DNA from: Amnibacterium endophyticum
GTDB lineage: Bacteria > Actinomycetota > Actinomycetes > Actinomycetales > Microbacteriaceae
Length of the DNA stretch: 64,000 nucleotides
Direction of reading: 5' to 3'
Assembly: GCF_042680685.1 (NCBI RefSeq)
Contig: NZ_JBHUEA010000003.1
Location: forward strand, 1 to 64,000
Position numbers and translations under genes: made by a program
Shown: positions 28,732 through 37,200 of the stretch, in pieces
Position numbering within the stretch: position 1 is the stretch's first letter
Layout: each line of letters starts with the position of its first letter
The notes under the pieces: generated by a model
The model's input: the letters and a program-made list of their open reading frames with translations, nothing else
Database searches by the model: none
What the model was told of the DNA's origin: nothing

Positions 28732-29342
28732 GTGAAGACGACGCCCGCCTGGAGGCCCTGCGCCGTGTTCGGCGCACCCAGGGGCAGCGAGTAGTCGATC
28801 TTGTAGGTCGCCGTCTCCGTGCCGGTCGGCGACCAGGGCAGCACGCCGCTGGCGTACCCCGTCAGTCCGGCGAAGGCGGTGAGCAGGCCCGTGTAGTTCG
28901 TCGCGGGGCCGGCCGCGACGAAGCCGGTGCAGTCTCCCACCGCCGCACCGCCCGTGCCTCTGGTGATGGTGAGGGAGAGCGCGTTCGAGAGCGCGTTCGA
29001 CGCGGTCGCCGAGGTGGCGTAGAGCCGGACCTCGGAGGGCAGCGTCCCCGTCGAGGTCACCTTGATGCACCGGCTGTCACTGAAGCCCGGTTTGATGCCG
29101 GCGACCGTGAAGGCCGCCGTCCCGGTGCCGGCGTCGTTGCTGAGTGCGACGGTGCCGGTGCTCCACGAGGAGCCGGGGCTGCTGGTGCTGGCCGTGAACG
29201 CCGAGTAGGACGACGCGACCACGCCGATGCCGGTGGCGATCACCGCGACCGGCACGACGAGGACGCCGACCAGCTTCGCCATCGCAGCGGTCGGCGTCAG
29301 TCCGGCGGTGGTCGGGCTGAGCCGGACGGGTCCGATGCGCAT
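28710..29342 (-). CDS. SipW-dependent-type secreted surface protein (TasA/camelysin-like)
   Basis: 210-aa exported protein. An unusual internal signal segment (AKLVGVLVVPVAVIATGIGV, residues about 24-45) is followed by SSYSAFTASTSSPGSSWSTG, the hallmark of substrates of SipW-type peptidases. The mature part is Thr/Ser/Gly-rich beta sequence with two Cys (SRCIKVTS, GDCTGFV) that could form a disulfide. ATG 29342 has a GGGGGAG ribosome site. It overlaps the cognate peptidase gene by 22 nt, so the pair is coupled. Probably a fibre or matrix protein (inference). Confidence 0.82.
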   Translation of the reverse strand: MRIGPVRLSPTTAGLTPTAAMAKLVGVLVVPVAVIATGIGVVASSYSAFTASTSSPGSSWSTGTVALSNDAGTGTAAFTVAGIKPGFSDSRCIKVTSTGTLPSEVRLYATSATASNALSNALSLTITRGTGGAAVGDCTGFVAAGPATNYTGLLTAFAGLTGYASGVLPWSPTGTETATYKIDYSLPLGAPNTAQGLQAGVVFTWEAQNT

Positions 29343-29563
29343 GGTCTCCCCCTCGGTCGCGATCGAGGGCATCACCTGAACACTCCGATCGCGCGCCGCC
29401 CGGTTCGACGCTCCCGGGTGCACGGATCCGCACGGCTGCGGGCCACCCCAGACCAGGGGGCGTCGCCACTCGGCTGCGACTCGTCCGGGTGGAAATGGTC
29501 TGGGCCGGTAACGTCGGGAGGCGGGCGCGGACGGTCTCAGGCGCGGGGAGGAGGCTGCAGCCC

Positions 29564-30616
29564 GTGTGGACCGACGACCTCGAGCAGCGGGCGGCCGAGG
29601 TGCTGCCGGAGCACGTGTACGACTACTTCCGGGCCACGGCGGGCGACCTCGACGTGCTGCGTCGGCAGGTCGACGCCTGGGAGGCGATCGAGCACCTCCC
29701 CCGCGTGCTGCGGCAGGCCTCCTCGCCCCACGTCGGCACCGCCGTGCTCGGCACGGCGCTGCGGACGCCGGTGATGGTCGCGCCGATGGCGCAGCAGGTC
29801 GCCGCCGACCCCGCGGGTGAGGTCGCCACCGCCCGCGCCGCCGCAGCGGCGGGCACGCTCCTCGGCGTCTCCACGAACACCGCCGTCCGCTTCGAGGACA
29901 TCGCCGCCGTCGGCGCGCCGTGGTGGTTCCAGCTGTACGTCATGGAGGACCGCGCCCTGACCGAGGCCCTCCTCGAGCGCGCGGTCGCGGCGGGGGCCCG
30001 GGCGATCGTGCTGACCGTCGACATCACCGGGCTCGAGCACCCTCGCGCCGGCGCCACGGTCTCGGTCGAACCGACGGAGTGGGGCGCCGCGCCCGAGGGA
30101 CGACGCCTCGCGAACCTCACGACGGAGGAGCGCGAGCGCGCCCGCGGCGACGGCGGCCGCATCGCCCGGGACCTCGGGTTCGAGACGATCGGCCTCCTGC
30201 GCGAGCGCACGGGGCTCCCGGTCGTGGTGAAGGGCGTCCTCCGCGCGGACGACGCCCGACGCGCGGTCGATGCGGGCGCCGCCGGGGTCGTCGTCTCCAC
30301 CCACGGCGGCCGTGCCCTGGCCGGCGCCGTCCCCGCCGCCCGGGCCCTCGACGCGGTCGCGACGGCCGTCGACGGGAACGCGGAGGTGTACGCGGACTCC
30401 GGGCTGCGCACCGGCGCCCACGTCGCCTCGGCGCTCGCGCTCGGCGCGCAGGCCGTGTTCGTCGGCCGGCCGGTGCTCTGGGGGCTCGCCACCGGTGGAG
30501 CGGACGGGGTGCAGCAGGTCCTCGAGCGGGTCACGAGCGAGTTGCGCCGCACGATGAACCTGCTCGGCGCGCCGACCGTCGCCGACCTCACCCGCGACCT
30601 CGTCGCGCGCGCCTGA
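29564..30616 (+). CDS. FMN-dependent alpha-hydroxy-acid oxidase/dehydrogenase
   Basis: 350-aa TIM-barrel flavoenzyme of the lactate/glycolate oxidase family, oxidising an L-2-hydroxy acid to a 2-keto acid. Signatures: VMVAPMAQQV, the WWFQLYVMEDR strand, LPVVVKGVLRADDAR with the flavin lysine, and VVVSTHGGRALAGAVPA where the His is the catalytic base and R-A-L replaces the common R-Q-L. C-terminal DSGLRTGAHV and VFVGRPVLWGL fit the FMN phosphate site. GTG 29564 is preceded by GGGGAGGAGG. The 221-bp gap to the surface-protein gene holds divergent promoters only. Confidence 0.9.
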   Translation: MWTDDLEQRAAEVLPEHVYDYFRATAGDLDVLRRQVDAWEAIEHLPRVLRQASSPHVGTAVLGTALRTPVMVAPMAQQVAADPAGEVATARAAAAAGTLLGVSTNTAVRFEDIAAVGAPWWFQLYVMEDRALTEALLERAVAAGARAIVLTVDITGLEHPRAGATVSVEPTEWGAAPEGRRLANLTTEERERARGDGGRIARDLGFETIGLLRERTGLPVVVKGVLRADDARRAVDAGAAGVVVSTHGGRALAGAVPAARALDAVATAVDGNAEVYADSGLRTGAHVASALALGAQAVFVGRPVLWGLATGGADGVQQVLERVTSELRRTMNLLGAPTVADLTRDLVARA

Positions 30617-30687
30617 TCCGCGGGCGCCGCGCTCGTCGGCTCCGGGACGGTGCATCCGTAGGCTGGCGCGCGCGGGAGGACGAGGGC

Positions 30688-31422
30688 ATGAGCACCGACC
30701 GAGGATCCGAGGGCTGGCATCGGCGCTTCCAGCAGCTGCCGCCCGGGGAGCGGCCCCCGGCGATCCTGTCGGCGCTCGGTGCCGCGTCCGACGCCGAGCT
30801 CGTGTGGCGCAACGAGCTCGGGGGCCAGACCTGGCGGCTGGGCGACCGGTACCTCAAGTGGAGCCCGGACGCGGCCGGGATCGATCTCTGCCGCGAGGTC
30901 GACCGCCTGCGCTGGCTGCACGGCCGGCACCCGGCCCCGACGCTCCTCGACGAGGGGCACGACGGCGGCGGCCGCTGGTTCGTCACGGCGGCGCTGCCCG
31001 GCACCTCGGCGGTCAGCGGGCGCTGGAGGGACGAGCCCGAGACCGCGGTGCGCGCCATCGCCGAAGGGCTGCGGCGGCTCCACGCGCTCGACCCGTCGGA
31101 CCTCCCCGAGGACTGGACGTCGTGGGCGAGTCGACGCCCGCGGGGGCTCGAGCCGTCGCCGGAGCCAGGCATGCGCGTCGTCGTGCACGGCGACGCCTGC
31201 GCCCCGAACACCCTGCTCGCTCCGGGTGGCGCCTTCGCCGCGATCGTGGACGTCGGCGACCTCGTGCTCGGGGACCCCTGGGCCGATCTCGCGGTCGCGT
31301 CGATGTCGCTCGGCTGGAACTACGGCCCCGGCTGGGAACCCCTGTTCTTCGACGCCTACGGCGTCGTGCCGGATCCCGCACGGCTGGCCTGGTTCCGGCG
31401 GCTCTGGGACGCCGAGTCCTGA
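30688..31422 (+). CDS. APH(3')-fold phosphotransferase
   Basis: 244-aa kinase of the aminoglycoside/choline phosphotransferase fold, similar in layout to APH(3'). The catalytic loop reads VVHGDACAPNTLL (H-G-D-x5-N) and the metal-binding Asp is in IVDVGDLVLGDPWADLA; an N-terminal Lys-containing strand RYLKW would bind ATP. Many chromosomal homologues do not act on antibiotics, so no resistance claim can be made from sequence. ATG 30688 with GGGAGGACGAGG upstream; TAGGCT lies near 30658. 69 nt before the SDR gene. Confidence 0.85.
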   Translation: MSTDRGSEGWHRRFQQLPPGERPPAILSALGAASDAELVWRNELGGQTWRLGDRYLKWSPDAAGIDLCREVDRLRWLHGRHPAPTLLDEGHDGGGRWFVTAALPGTSAVSGRWRDEPETAVRAIAEGLRRLHALDPSDLPEDWTSWASRRPRGLEPSPEPGMRVVVHGDACAPNTLLAPGGAFAAIVDVGDLVLGDPWADLAVASMSLGWNYGPGWEPLFFDAYGVVPDPARLAWFRRLWDAES

Positions 31423-31490
31423 TCGCATCGAACCCGTCCGCCGACGTGCCCGCTCCGCGGACCCGCGGCGAGCGACGAGGGAAGGAACGC

Positions 31491-32255
31491 ATGACCGATC
31501 TCTTCGACCTCTCGGGCCGGACGGCCCTCGTCACCGGGTCGAGCCGCGGCATCGGGCTCGCGCTGGCGGAGGGGCTCGCCGCTGCCGGCGCGCACGTGGT
31601 CCTGCACGGGCGCGACCTCGACCGCCTGCGACGGGAGGCGGACTCGCTGCAGGCCACGGGCGCCGCGGTCTCCGACGTCGCGTTCGACCTCACCGACGAG
31701 TCGGCGGTCCGCGACGGCATCGCCGAGCTGGTCGGCCGGGTCGGCGCGGTCGACGTGCTGGTGAACAACGCCGGCATGCAGCTCCGCGGACCCTTCACCG
31801 AGTTCACGGGCGCGGACTGGGACCGGGTCATCGCGACCAACCTGACGAGCGCGTTCCTCGTGTCGCGCGAGGTCGCCCGCGGCATGCAGCAGCGGCGTCG
31901 CGGCAAGATCGTCAACATCGGCTCGGTGCAGTCGATGCTCGGTCGCCCGGGCATCACCCCCTATGCCGCGTCGAAGGGCGGCATCGTCATGCTGACCCGC
32001 GGGATGTGCGCGGACCTCGGGCCGTCGGGCATCCAGGTCAACGCGATCGCGCCCGGCTACTTCGCCACCGAGCTGACCTCGGCGCTCGTCGACGATCCCG
32101 AGTTCAGCGCCTGGGTCGAGCGGCGCACGCCCGCCGGCCGCTGGGGTCGGGTGGAGGACCTCGTGGGCGCCGCGGTCTTCCTCGCGAGCGCCGCCTCCGA
32201 CTTCGTGAACGGCCAGGTCCTCGCCGTCGACGGGGGCATGACCGCCGTCGTCTGA
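31491..32255 (+). CDS. SDR-family oxidoreductase (gluconate 5-dehydrogenase-like)
   Basis: 254-aa classical SDR: TGSSRGIGLALAEGLA cofactor site, NNAGMQ, catalytic Ser in NIGSVQSMLGR and YAASKGGIVMLTRGM with Tyr-x-x-x-Lys, then APGYFATELT. The sequence style is closest to gluconate 5-dehydrogenase-type enzymes that use NADP(H) on sugar acids; the substrate is inferred only. Good ribosome site (AGGGAAGGA) before ATG 31491. Separate from the other SDR at 14572 (different subgroup). Confidence 0.88.
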   Translation: MTDLFDLSGRTALVTGSSRGIGLALAEGLAAAGAHVVLHGRDLDRLRREADSLQATGAAVSDVAFDLTDESAVRDGIAELVGRVGAVDVLVNNAGMQLRGPFTEFTGADWDRVIATNLTSAFLVSREVARGMQQRRRGKIVNIGSVQSMLGRPGITPYAASKGGIVMLTRGMCADLGPSGIQVNAIAPGYFATELTSALVDDPEFSAWVERRTPAGRWGRVEDLVGAAVFLASAASDFVNGQVLAVDGGMTAVV

Positions 32256-32382
32256 GCCGCCGGCGCCTCGAGGACCTCATCCCCGCGACGGACGCGGCCC
32301 GCAGGCGGTCCGGCCCCCGGGCGGAGGCGGATCCCCCGCGCAGCCGATCCGCCTCGACGGTCGCCTCCGATGGGATCGGAGC

Positions 32383-32835
32383 ATGACGAAGCACCGCCTC
32401 CAGGGCCTGATCCTGCTCCCGATCGCCGCCGGCCTCCTGCTCTCCACGACCGGCTGCAGCGCCGTGATCGACGCCGTGCACCGCACCCACCAGGAGACGT
32501 TCACCGACCGGGCGGCGGCCGAGCGGGGATGGGTGGGCGTGGACGCACCGACATGGCTGCCGGCCGACGCCGCGGACATCCACGACCTCGCCACCGACGA
32601 CGAGTCCCAGGCGGTGATCCTCGCGCACGGCTCCTCGCCGCTGCCCTCCACGTGCCAGGAGGCCGACCGTCGCGGCATCCCGTTCGACACCGCGTCCTGG
32701 GCGCCCGTCCTCGACCGCTTCCCCGACAGGGTCGCCCGCTGCGGCGACTACGAGGTGATGCCGGTGGACGGCGGGTGGCTCGGATGGTTCTCGGCCACCG
32801 AGGCGGGGCAGCGCCCCACCGCCGCCGCCCGCTGA
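32383..32835 (+). CDS. hypothetical lipoprotein
   Basis: 150-aa predicted lipoprotein. The basic N-terminus MTKHRLQG and hydrophobic core LILLPIAAGLLLS end in the lipobox STTGC, so Cys about 25 would be acylated. The mature part has two more Cys (PSTCQEAD, ARCGDYEV) and the Trp-rich ends GWLGWFS. I do not recognise the family. A similar small-lipoprotein layout with a DAPTWLPADA segment is common in actinobacteria (recall, not checked). It precedes the kinase-GAF gene by 69 nt. Confidence 0.75.
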   Translation: MTKHRLQGLILLPIAAGLLLSTTGCSAVIDAVHRTHQETFTDRAAAERGWVGVDAPTWLPADAADIHDLATDDESQAVILAHGSSPLPSTCQEADRRGIPFDTASWAPVLDRFPDRVARCGDYEVMPVDGGWLGWFSATEAGQRPTAAAR

Positions 32836-32892
32836 CGGTCGGCTCGGCGCGCGGAAGCGCGGCCGGCGCGCGCCGGCGGCCCCGCGGCTCGG

Positions 32893-32898
32893 TACGGT
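32893..32898 (+). promoter_or_regulatory. putative -10 element (TACGGT) of the kinase-GAF gene
   Basis: TACGGT ends 6 nt before GTG 32905; no ribosome site lies between, consistent with a leaderless transcript. Confidence 0.4.
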
Positions 32899-32904
32899 CC
32901 TCGT

Positions 32905-34353
32905 GTGCCGGCCGTCTTCCATCGCGATCGCGCCGCCGCCCGGCCGTCGGACGCGTCGCGCACGCAGCCCGCCCCACGACCGGTCGAGGTCGAGGGCTCC
33001 GTGCTCGACGGCAGGTACCGCCTCGACGCCATGATCGGCGAGGGCGGGATGGCGACCGTCCACGCGGCGACCGACCAGCTGCTGGACCGGTCGGTCGCGA
33101 TCAAGGTCTTCCGCCCCGGGCGAGCCACCCGCGGCGAGCTGCAGGTGCAGGAGGCCGAGGCGCGGGTGCTCGCCTCGATGAACCACTACGCGCTCGTCAC
33201 GCTGTTCGACGCGGGGATCGAGAACGTCGACACCGGCACGCCCCAGATGTACCTCGTGATGGAGCACGTCGCCGGCGGCGACCTTCGCGCCCGCCTCCGC
33301 CACGGGCCGCTCTCCGTGGTGGAGACGGCCTGGCTCGGGTTCGACCTGTCGGAGGCCCTGGACTACGTGCACCAGGCGGGCCTCCTGCACCGCGACATCA
33401 AGCCCGCCAACGTCCTGCTGTCGACGCTGCGCAGCGCCAAGCCCATCGTCGGCAAGCTCGCGGACTTCGGCATCGCGGCCCTGGTGGGCGAGGAGGACGA
33501 GAGCGAGTGGATCCCGGGCACCGCGGCGTACGTCAGCCCGGAGCAGGTCGAGGGGCACGACGCCGATCCGCGCTCGGACGTCTACTCGCTCGGCCTCGTC
33601 CTGCTCGAGGCCGTCACCGGGCGGGTCGAGTACCCGGGCGACGATCAGCACTCCGCCCTGAGCAGGCTCGAGCGCGACCCGGTGATCCCCGCGGACCTGC
33701 CCGAGAAGGTCCAGCAGGTCCTCCGCGGCATGACGGCGTTCGAGCCGGCGGACCGGATCGGCCTCACGGAGGCCGCGCTCCAGCTGCAGCAGTACCTGGT
33801 CGACGTGCTGATCGAGGCCCGGGAAGGCGACCGCGCGCCGGGCCCGATCGTGGACGACGAGCGCGAGCGCGTCGCCGCCCTGCGCGGCTACGGCATCCTC
33901 GACACCGGGCCCGACGAGACGTTCGACGCGATCACCCGCATCGCCGGGGCGATCCTCGACACCCCCATCGCGCTCGTCACGCTGGTCGTCGAGGACCGCG
34001 TGTGGTTCAAGTCGCACCTCGGCTGGGACGAGCAGCAGGTCGATCGCGACGTGGCCTTCTGCACCACGACCACCCCGGGGACCGCTCGGCCCTGGACCAT
34101 CCCGGACGCCACGCAGGACCCCCGGACCCGCGCCAACCCGCTCGTGGTCCAGGACCCCGCCGTCCGCTCCTACGCCGGCGCCCCGCTGATCGACCGCGAC
34201 GGGCACGACCTCGGCGCCCTGTGCGTCTTCGACCGCCGGCCCCGGGAGTTCACCGAGCAGCAGCTCAACGCCCTCGGCGACCTGGCCGGCCTCGTGATGC
34301 ACGAGATCGAGATGCGGGACGCGACGCGACGGGCGCTGTTCGACCGCCGCTGA
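32905..34353 (+). CDS. Ser/Thr protein kinase fused to GAF domain
   Basis: 482-aa soluble Hanks-type kinase. Residues 31-305: glycine loop IGEGGMATVH, ATP lysine VAIKVF (Lys67), catalytic HRDIKPANVLL (His162-Arg163-Asp164), DFG at 187-189, TAAYVSPEQ. Residues about 318-470: a GAF domain (LDTGPDETFDAI, AFCTTTTP, SYAGAPLIDRDGHDLGALC) matching the subclass in the two SGNH-GAF proteins near 1-3 kb, with the same two cysteine positions. No transmembrane segment and no PASTA repeats, unlike PknB. Probably a cytosolic kinase whose activity is tuned by a small ligand or redox state (inference). Confidence 0.9.
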   Translation: MPAVFHRDRAAARPSDASRTQPAPRPVEVEGSVLDGRYRLDAMIGEGGMATVHAATDQLLDRSVAIKVFRPGRATRGELQVQEAEARVLASMNHYALVTLFDAGIENVDTGTPQMYLVMEHVAGGDLRARLRHGPLSVVETAWLGFDLSEALDYVHQAGLLHRDIKPANVLLSTLRSAKPIVGKLADFGIAALVGEEDESEWIPGTAAYVSPEQVEGHDADPRSDVYSLGLVLLEAVTGRVEYPGDDQHSALSRLERDPVIPADLPEKVQQVLRGMTAFEPADRIGLTEAALQLQQYLVDVLIEAREGDRAPGPIVDDERERVAALRGYGILDTGPDETFDAITRIAGAILDTPIALVTLVVEDRVWFKSHLGWDEQQVDRDVAFCTTTTPGTARPWTIPDATQDPRTRANPLVVQDPAVRSYAGAPLIDRDGHDLGALCVFDRRPREFTEQQLNALGDLAGLVMHEIEMRDATRRALFDRR

Positions 34354-34410
34354 GGCGGAACGGGGCCGGGACTCGGCGCTCCCCCGGCGGTTCGGGGGCA
34401 GAGTGGCGCG

Positions 34411-35274
34411 ATGGACGGTTCCCCGGCGCCGCAGCTCATCGCGACCAGCTGGACCTCGGCCGGCGACGTGCGCCCCGGCCGCACCGGCGGGGTCAGCCCG
34501 GTCGACGTCGACGAGCGGATCGCGGCGGTCGCGGCGGCCGGGTACGCGGGGCTGGGATTGGGGCTGGACGACCTGCTGCACCTCGAGCGCACGATCGGGC
34601 TCGACGGGCTGCGCGACCGCATCGCGGCGGCGGGCCTCCGCCACGTCGAGGTCGAGTTCCTCGACGACTGGTGGCTCGAGGGGGCGAGGCGGGAGGCCTC
34701 CGACGCCGCGCGAGCGGGTCTGCTGCGCGCTGCGGAGGCGCTCGGGGCGCGGCACGTCAAGGTCGGCTGCGGCGCCTTCGGCGACAGCCGCGACCACGCG
34801 CGGCTCGTCGACGAGCTGCGGCTGCTGGCGGACCAGGCGGCCGACCACGGCACCCGCATCGCCCTCGAGCCCGGCGCGGGATCCGCCCTGGACCTCGCCG
34901 GGGAGGCGATCCCGCTCGTCACCGAGCTGGCGCACCCGGCGCTCGGGCTCATGCTCGACCCGTGGCACCTCGTCCGCGCCGGACTCCCCTACGCGCAGGT
35001 GCTGTCCGACCTGCCGGAGGGGCTCGTCGTCGCGGCCGAGCTCTCCGACGGCGCCGCGATCTGCGAGGGCACCCTCTTCGACGACACCTTCGACCGCCGC
35101 CTCCCGCCCGGGGAGGGCGACTTCGACGTGGCAGCCTTCGTCGCAGCCGTGCGGGGAGCGGGCTTCGACGGGCCGTGGGGCGTCGAGGTCATGTCGGAGC
35201 GCACGCGGCAGCAGGCGCCGGCCGAGGTCCTCGCGACGTGCGCGCGGACTGCGCGGGACTGCCTCACCGCTTGA
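34411..35274 (+). CDS. xylose-isomerase-like TIM-barrel protein
   Basis: 287-aa AP-endonuclease-2/xylose isomerase-like barrel. Typical elements: GYAGLGLGLDDL, HVEVEFLDDWW, LGARHVKVGCGAFGD, RIALEPGAGSALD (metal-ligand Glu), GLMLDPWHLVRAG (Asp-x-x-His) and WGVEVMSE near the end (second Glu). The ligands are in place, so isomerase/epimerase activity on a sugar or inositol derivative is plausible. The start ATG 34411 is 57 nt after the kinase-GAF stop; CAGAGT lies 6 nt upstream. Convergent with the sigma-partner gene (7-nt gap). Confidence 0.85.
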   Translation: MDGSPAPQLIATSWTSAGDVRPGRTGGVSPVDVDERIAAVAAAGYAGLGLGLDDLLHLERTIGLDGLRDRIAAAGLRHVEVEFLDDWWLEGARREASDAARAGLLRAAEALGARHVKVGCGAFGDSRDHARLVDELRLLADQAADHGTRIALEPGAGSALDLAGEAIPLVTELAHPALGLMLDPWHLVRAGLPYAQVLSDLPEGLVVAAELSDGAAICEGTLFDDTFDRRLPPGEGDFDVAAFVAAVRGAGFDGPWGVEVMSERTRQQAPAEVLATCARTARDCLTA

Positions 35275-35281
35275 ACGGACC

Positions 35282-35938
35282 TCAGTTCGCGTGGTCCTGC
35301 CCGGTCTCGTGCACCGCGAGCCCGTTGCAGCCAGCGGTCCGCCAGTCGTAGGGGCCGCTGGTGTCCGGCCCGTACATCGCGACCTCGAAGGCGGCCTCCT
35401 GCTGCGCGGTCAGGCCGTCGTCCCGGCTCGCGGCCTCGCCGCCGCGCATCTCGGCGACCGGGTCGTAGAGGAAGCCCTGCTCGGCCATGCAGCCGATCTT
35501 GATCCAGGCCTGCTCCTCCCAGATCGCGTTCCCGCGGAGGATCGGGTCGCTCTGCACCGCGGCGTGCAGCTCCGCCCGCGTCCGCACCTGCGCACCCCGC
35601 TTCGCGATGAGCGGGGCCTCCGGGGTCGCGGAGGCGACCGGGGTCGATGTCCGGGACGGGGTCGGCGTCCGAGTCGGGGTCGGCGAGGGCGCGGAGGAGG
35701 ACTGCCCGGCCGGCGCGACCGGCGACGGGGAGCCGGTGGTGCTGAGCACCGCGGCGGAGACCGCGATCACGGCGGCGAGCACGGCTCCCGTCACCACCGC
35801 CATCCGCACCCGTCCCGGGTCAACGGCGGTCGGCCGCGCTCCGGCTCGTCGCCGCCTCGGCCGGGCGGCGTCGGCCCGCTCCACGAGCAGGCTGCGGAGC
35901 GCTGCGTCGCGCTCGTCGGTGCGCCAGTCAGACGCCAT
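35282..35938 (-). CDS. membrane partner of ECF sigma factor (non-zinc, anti-sigma-like)
   Basis: 218-aa single-pass protein: cytosolic N-terminus of about 45 residues (DERDAALRSLLVERADAARP), one helix (about 46-67), a long Ser/Thr/Pro linker (about 70-108), then an extracytoplasmic domain with two Cys (KIGCMAEQG, TAGCNGL) likely disulfide-bonded. The gene start overlaps the end of the sigma factor by 11 nt, the usual place for an anti-sigma factor, but no H-x3-C-x2-C zinc motif is present. Function as anti-sigma is inference from position and topology. Confidence 0.75.
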   Translation of the reverse strand: MASDWRTDERDAALRSLLVERADAARPRRRRAGARPTAVDPGRVRMAVVTGAVLAAVIAVSAAVLSTTGSPSPVAPAGQSSSAPSPTPTRTPTPSRTSTPVASATPEAPLIAKRGAQVRTRAELHAAVQSDPILRGNAIWEEQAWIKIGCMAEQGFLYDPVAEMRGGEAASRDDGLTAQQEAAFEVAMYGPDTSGPYDWRTAGCNGLAVHETGQDHAN

Positions 35939-36488
35939 GCCGCACCTCCTCGCCTCCGACGGCGGTCAGCCGCTCGAACTGCTTGACCAGCCGTCGCTTC
36001 GCCCGGTGCAGCCGCGACTTCACGGTGCCCGGGCGCACGTGCAGCGCCTCGGCGGCGTCGCGCTCCGACCACTCCTCCAGCACGCACAGCGTGAGGATCT
36101 GCTGGTCGGCCTCCGATAGGCGCCGCAGGGCCGCGACGACGTCCGACTCCTCGAGCAGCGACGTGTCGTCCACGGCGGGCTCGGGCGGCGGCAACCGGTC
36201 CAGCAGCGCCCGGTAGCGCCGGGCGCTGCGCCGCGCGTTGTTCGCGGTGTAGGTCGCCGTCACGAGCAGCCACGGCAGCACCGACCCCTGCACCAGCCGC
36301 ACCGACGACCTCCTCCGCCACGCCTCGAGGAACACCACCGCGACCGCGTCCTCGACGTCCTGCGGGGTGTCCAGCAGCCGCGTCAGGTGCCGCCGCACGC
36401 GGTCGCGGTGGCGGTCGAAGACGACGCCGAACGACTCGCCGTCGCCCGACACCGCCCTCGACCACACCTCCGCGTCGTCGGGCTCCAT
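35928..36488 (-). CDS. ECF-type RNA polymerase sigma factor
   Basis: 186-aa sigma-70 family factor with region 2 (FDRHRDRVRRHLTRLL, DVEDAVAVVFLEAW) and region 4 (LSEADQQILTLCVLEEWSER, VRPGTVKSRLHRAKRRL). SigE-like ECF type. ATG 36488 (MEPDDAEV) chosen; an upstream frame exists but has no ribosome site and runs into the 62-bp repeat. Overlaps its probable anti-sigma partner by 11 nt. Target promoters cannot be read from this window. Confidence 0.9.
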   Translation of the reverse strand: MEPDDAEVWSRAVSGDGESFGVVFDRHRDRVRRHLTRLLDTPQDVEDAVAVVFLEAWRRRSSVRLVQGSVLPWLLVTATYTANNARRSARRYRALLDRLPPPEPAVDDTSLLEESDVVAALRRLSEADQQILTLCVLEEWSERDAAEALHVRPGTVKSRLHRAKRRLVKQFERLTAVGGEEVRHGV

Positions 36489-36535
36489 GAACAGGAAGTG
36501 TCCGCCTCCCGCGGATCGGTTCCCACCCGCGCGCC

Positions 36536-36597
36536 GTGCAACCCGCAGCAACGAAGTCGACGTTGCGCAACGCCGACCGTGACACTCAGCGCTGCAC
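36536..36597. repeat. 62-bp quasi-palindromic repeat, copy 1
   Basis: Begins GTGCAACCCGCAGCAACG and ends CAGCGCTGCAC, with the shared core GTCGACGTTGCGCAACGCCG (centre GTTGCGCAAC). It sits between the divergent sigma-factor and phosphoribosyltransferase genes and is the most diverged of the three copies in its right arm. Confidence 0.85.
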
Positions 36598-36627
36598 AGG
36601 GCGGGTGGGTCGGCCCACCATGGGCGG

Positions 36628-37191
36628 GTGACCCCCATCGACCCCGAGCTGCGGCAGGCGCTCATCGACGGCTACGACGAGATCAGCGACCGCAACTCGG
36701 ACGGCGTGGTCTTCGTCAACCGCGACGGCTGGTGGCAGGACCCGCTGATCATCCAACGGCTGCCCGTCGCCCTCGTGGCACCGTTCCGCGACCAGGCTCC
36801 GACCGTCGTCCTCGGGCCGCAGAGCAGCGGCTACCTGCTCGGTCCGCTGGCGGCGCGCGAGCTCGGCGTCGGGTTCGTCGCGGCGCGGAAGGAGGTCGCC
36901 CTCGCAGCGGACAGCGACGACTGGATCCGCACCACGACCGCGCCGGACTACCGCGACCGGCACCTCGAGCTCGGGTTCCGCCGGGGTGCCGTCGGCGGAG
37001 GCGACCGCGTGCTCGTGGTCGACGACTGGGCCGACACCGGCAGCCAGCTGCTGGCGCTGCACCGGCTCGTGGAGCAGGCGGAGGCCCGGGTGGTCGGCAC
37101 CGTCGTGATCGCCGACGGGCTCACCGACAGCCGCGTTCGACGCGACCTGCGGCTGACCTCCCTCGTCCACGCGCGGGAGCTGTGGCACTGA
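36628..37191 (+). CDS. phosphoribosyltransferase-family protein
   Basis: 187-aa type I PRTase: the PRPP loop reads VLVVDDWADTGSQL and the upstream strand is VVLGPQSSGYLLGPLAAREL. Resembles adenine/xanthine-type PRTases; N-terminal residues (DRNSDGVVFVNRDGWWQD) are unusual. It may transfer PRPP to a base or act as an RNA-binding regulator; substrate unknown. GTG 36628 is preceded by CACCAT at 6 nt. It lies between repeat copies 1 and 2. Confidence 0.82.
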   Translation: MTPIDPELRQALIDGYDEISDRNSDGVVFVNRDGWWQDPLIIQRLPVALVAPFRDQAPTVVLGPQSSGYLLGPLAARELGVGFVAARKEVALAADSDDWIRTTTAPDYRDRHLELGFRRGAVGGGDRVLVVDDWADTGSQLLALHRLVEQAEARVVGTVVIADGLTDSRVRRDLRLTSLVHARELWH

Positions 37192-37200
37192 CCGCCACCC

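Noticed and set aside
30688..31422. Aminoglycoside resistance gene
   Set aside because: The fold and HGD-x5-N motif are clear, but chromosomal homologues act on many small molecules; nothing here (mobile element, cassette) supports a resistance role.
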